Origin: an uncultured Clostridia bacterium
Lineage (GTDB): Bacteria > Bacillota > Clostridia > Christensenellales > Borkfalkiaceae
Direction: 5' to 3'
Assembly: GCA_947589335.1 (NCBI GenBank)
Contig: CANPZH010000091.1
Span: forward strand, 1-6,265
Length of the DNA: 6,265 nt
Part shown: piece by piece, positions 5,606-6,265 of the stretch
How positions within the stretch are numbered: position 1 is the stretch's first letter
How the letters are laid out: every line of letters begins with the position of its first letter
Translations under genes and position numbers: made by a program
Notes under the pieces: model-generated
Told to the model about the DNA's origin: nothing
The model's database searches: none
The model's input: the letters and a program-made list of their open reading frames with translations, nothing else

Positions 5606-5634
5606 AGTATAGCACACCTTCGGCGCAAAAGCAA
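5606..5634 (-). promoter_or_regulatory. Predicted sigma-A promoter of the DnaD-like gene
   Basis: On the reverse strand, TTGCTT (-35, 5629-5634) and TATACT (-10, 5606-5611) are 17 bases apart. Transcription would start near 5599 and leave about 43 bases before the start codon at 5556. The -10 directly abuts the -10 of the rightward promoter. Confidence 0.7.
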
Positions 5635-5675
5635 TGCGTTTTTTGCGGCGGAGAAATAAATTTCCGGAAGAGCGC

Positions 5676-6265
5676 ATGATTTTACTCCACACCTCCGATC
5701 TTCACATCGGCAAACGGCTCAAAGCCCGCGAACGTCTGCCCGAACAAATCGAAGTTCTCGATGAGATCGCCTTGATCTGCGAGCGGGAAAACGTCTCGGT
5801 CGTCTTGATCGCGGGGGATGTGTTCGATACCTATCTTCCCCCGGCCGAGGCGGAGGAGGTCTTTTACCGCGCGATGAAAAAACTCGCGGGAGATACCCGC
5901 GCGGTGGTCGTCATCAGCGGAAATCATGACGACGGCGTCCGCCTGTCCGCGGGCGCGCCCCTTGCCGAGGAGCAGGGGATCTTCCTGTTCGGAAACAGGC
6001 CGAAAATCTCAAAGACGGGAGGAGACCGCCCCGTCCGCGCCGTCGAAGCGGGGGAGAACAGCCTCGTGCTCGAGAACGCGGATGGGGAAAGAGTCTACAT
6101 CAACGCATTGCCCTATCCCAACGAGGCGAGGCTCAAGGAGGGGAAGACGGACGAAAGTTTCCCCGAAAAGATGGCGCGCTGGATCGCGCGCGGGGACGAA
6201 AACTACCGCGGCGACATGCCGCACATCCTCCTTTCGCACCTCTTTGTGGCGGGAGGCAGAACGAG
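5676..6265 (+). CDS. sbcD: Exonuclease SbcD, N-terminal part (runs off the window)
   Basis: The visible 196 residues are the metallophosphoesterase nuclease domain of SbcD, the bacterial Mre11 homologue. Metal-binding motifs appear in order: DLH (Asp8, His10), GDVFD (Asp48), GNHD (Asn83, His84) and SHLF (His188). The family-typical ALPYPNE lies in between. SbcD works with the ATPase SbcC to cut DNA hairpins and process blocked DNA ends; sbcC would be expected just downstream, outside the window. ATG 5676 gives the usual SbcD beginning MILLHTSDLHIGK and has GGAAGAG (5666-5672) before it. An in-frame ATG at 5634 would add 14 basic residues, lacks a ribosome site and overlaps the opposing -35, so it is less likely. 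No frameshift or missing catalytic residue is seen. Confidence 0.93.
   Translation, partial: MILLHTSDLHIGKRLKARERLPEQIEVLDEIALICERENVSVVLIAGDVFDTYLPPAEAEEVFYRAMKKLAGDTRAVVVISGNHDDGVRLSAGAPLAEEQGIFLFGNRPKISKTGGDRPVRAVEAGENSLVLENADGERVYINALPYPNEARLKEGKTDESFPEKMARWIARGDENYRGDMPHILLSHLFVAGGRT

Overview
The window looks like chromosomal DNA of an endospore-forming Gram-positive bacterium of the Clostridia. The evidence is the cluster spoIIGA-sigE-sigG-ylmC, a DnaD-type primosome protein and an sbcD gene, with moderately GC-rich genes set in AT-richer regulatory gaps. Nothing here places it at genus level.

Layout: (1) Positions 1-222 hold the 3' end of an unrecognised rightward gene, followed by a bidirectional hairpin terminator (254-283). 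(2) Positions 284-730 form a leftward unit. A near-consensus promoter (702-730) drives tRNA-Arg(ACG) (567-643). Past the tRNA 3' end lies an odd structured region: a 64-bp segment made of a hairpin plus the tRNA 3' end occurs twice (325-388 and 524-587). Between the copies a 143-bp element (376-518) can fold into a multi-armed structure closed by a 13-bp inverted repeat of the tRNA T-arm/acceptor sequence. (3) Positions 731-1045 are an AT-rich control region with several DnaA-box-like sites, one perfect Spo0A box beside a perfect DnaA box, a tandem pair of weaker Spo0A boxes, and a -10 element before spoIIGA. (4) Positions 1046-3748 are the rightward sporulation cluster: spoIIGA (membrane protease that activates pro-sigma-E), sigE overlapping it, sigG with a predicted sigma-F promoter that overlaps the sigE stop codon, and a ylmC/ymxH gene. 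A strong bidirectional terminator (3747-3773) ends it. (5) A leftward gene (3847-5556) encodes a large DnaD-like protein with several DnaD/DnaB-type helical modules. Its C-terminal extension resembles the N-terminal, zinc-binding part of DnaC/DnaI helicase loaders, without any ATPase domain. (6) Overlapping face-to-face promoters (5577-5634) lead leftward into the DnaD-like gene and rightward into sbcD, which runs off the window.

How it fits together: Spo0A would switch on spoIIGA-sigE in the mother cell. SpoIIGA removes the pro-sequence of sigma-E. Sigma-F in the forespore would switch on sigG. The DnaA and Spo0A sites beside this operon, and the primosome protein just beyond it, put replication control and sporulation entry side by side. 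The most unusual items are the tRNA-linked branched repeat, the DnaA/Spo0A site cluster, and the DnaD protein with a helicase-loader-like tail.
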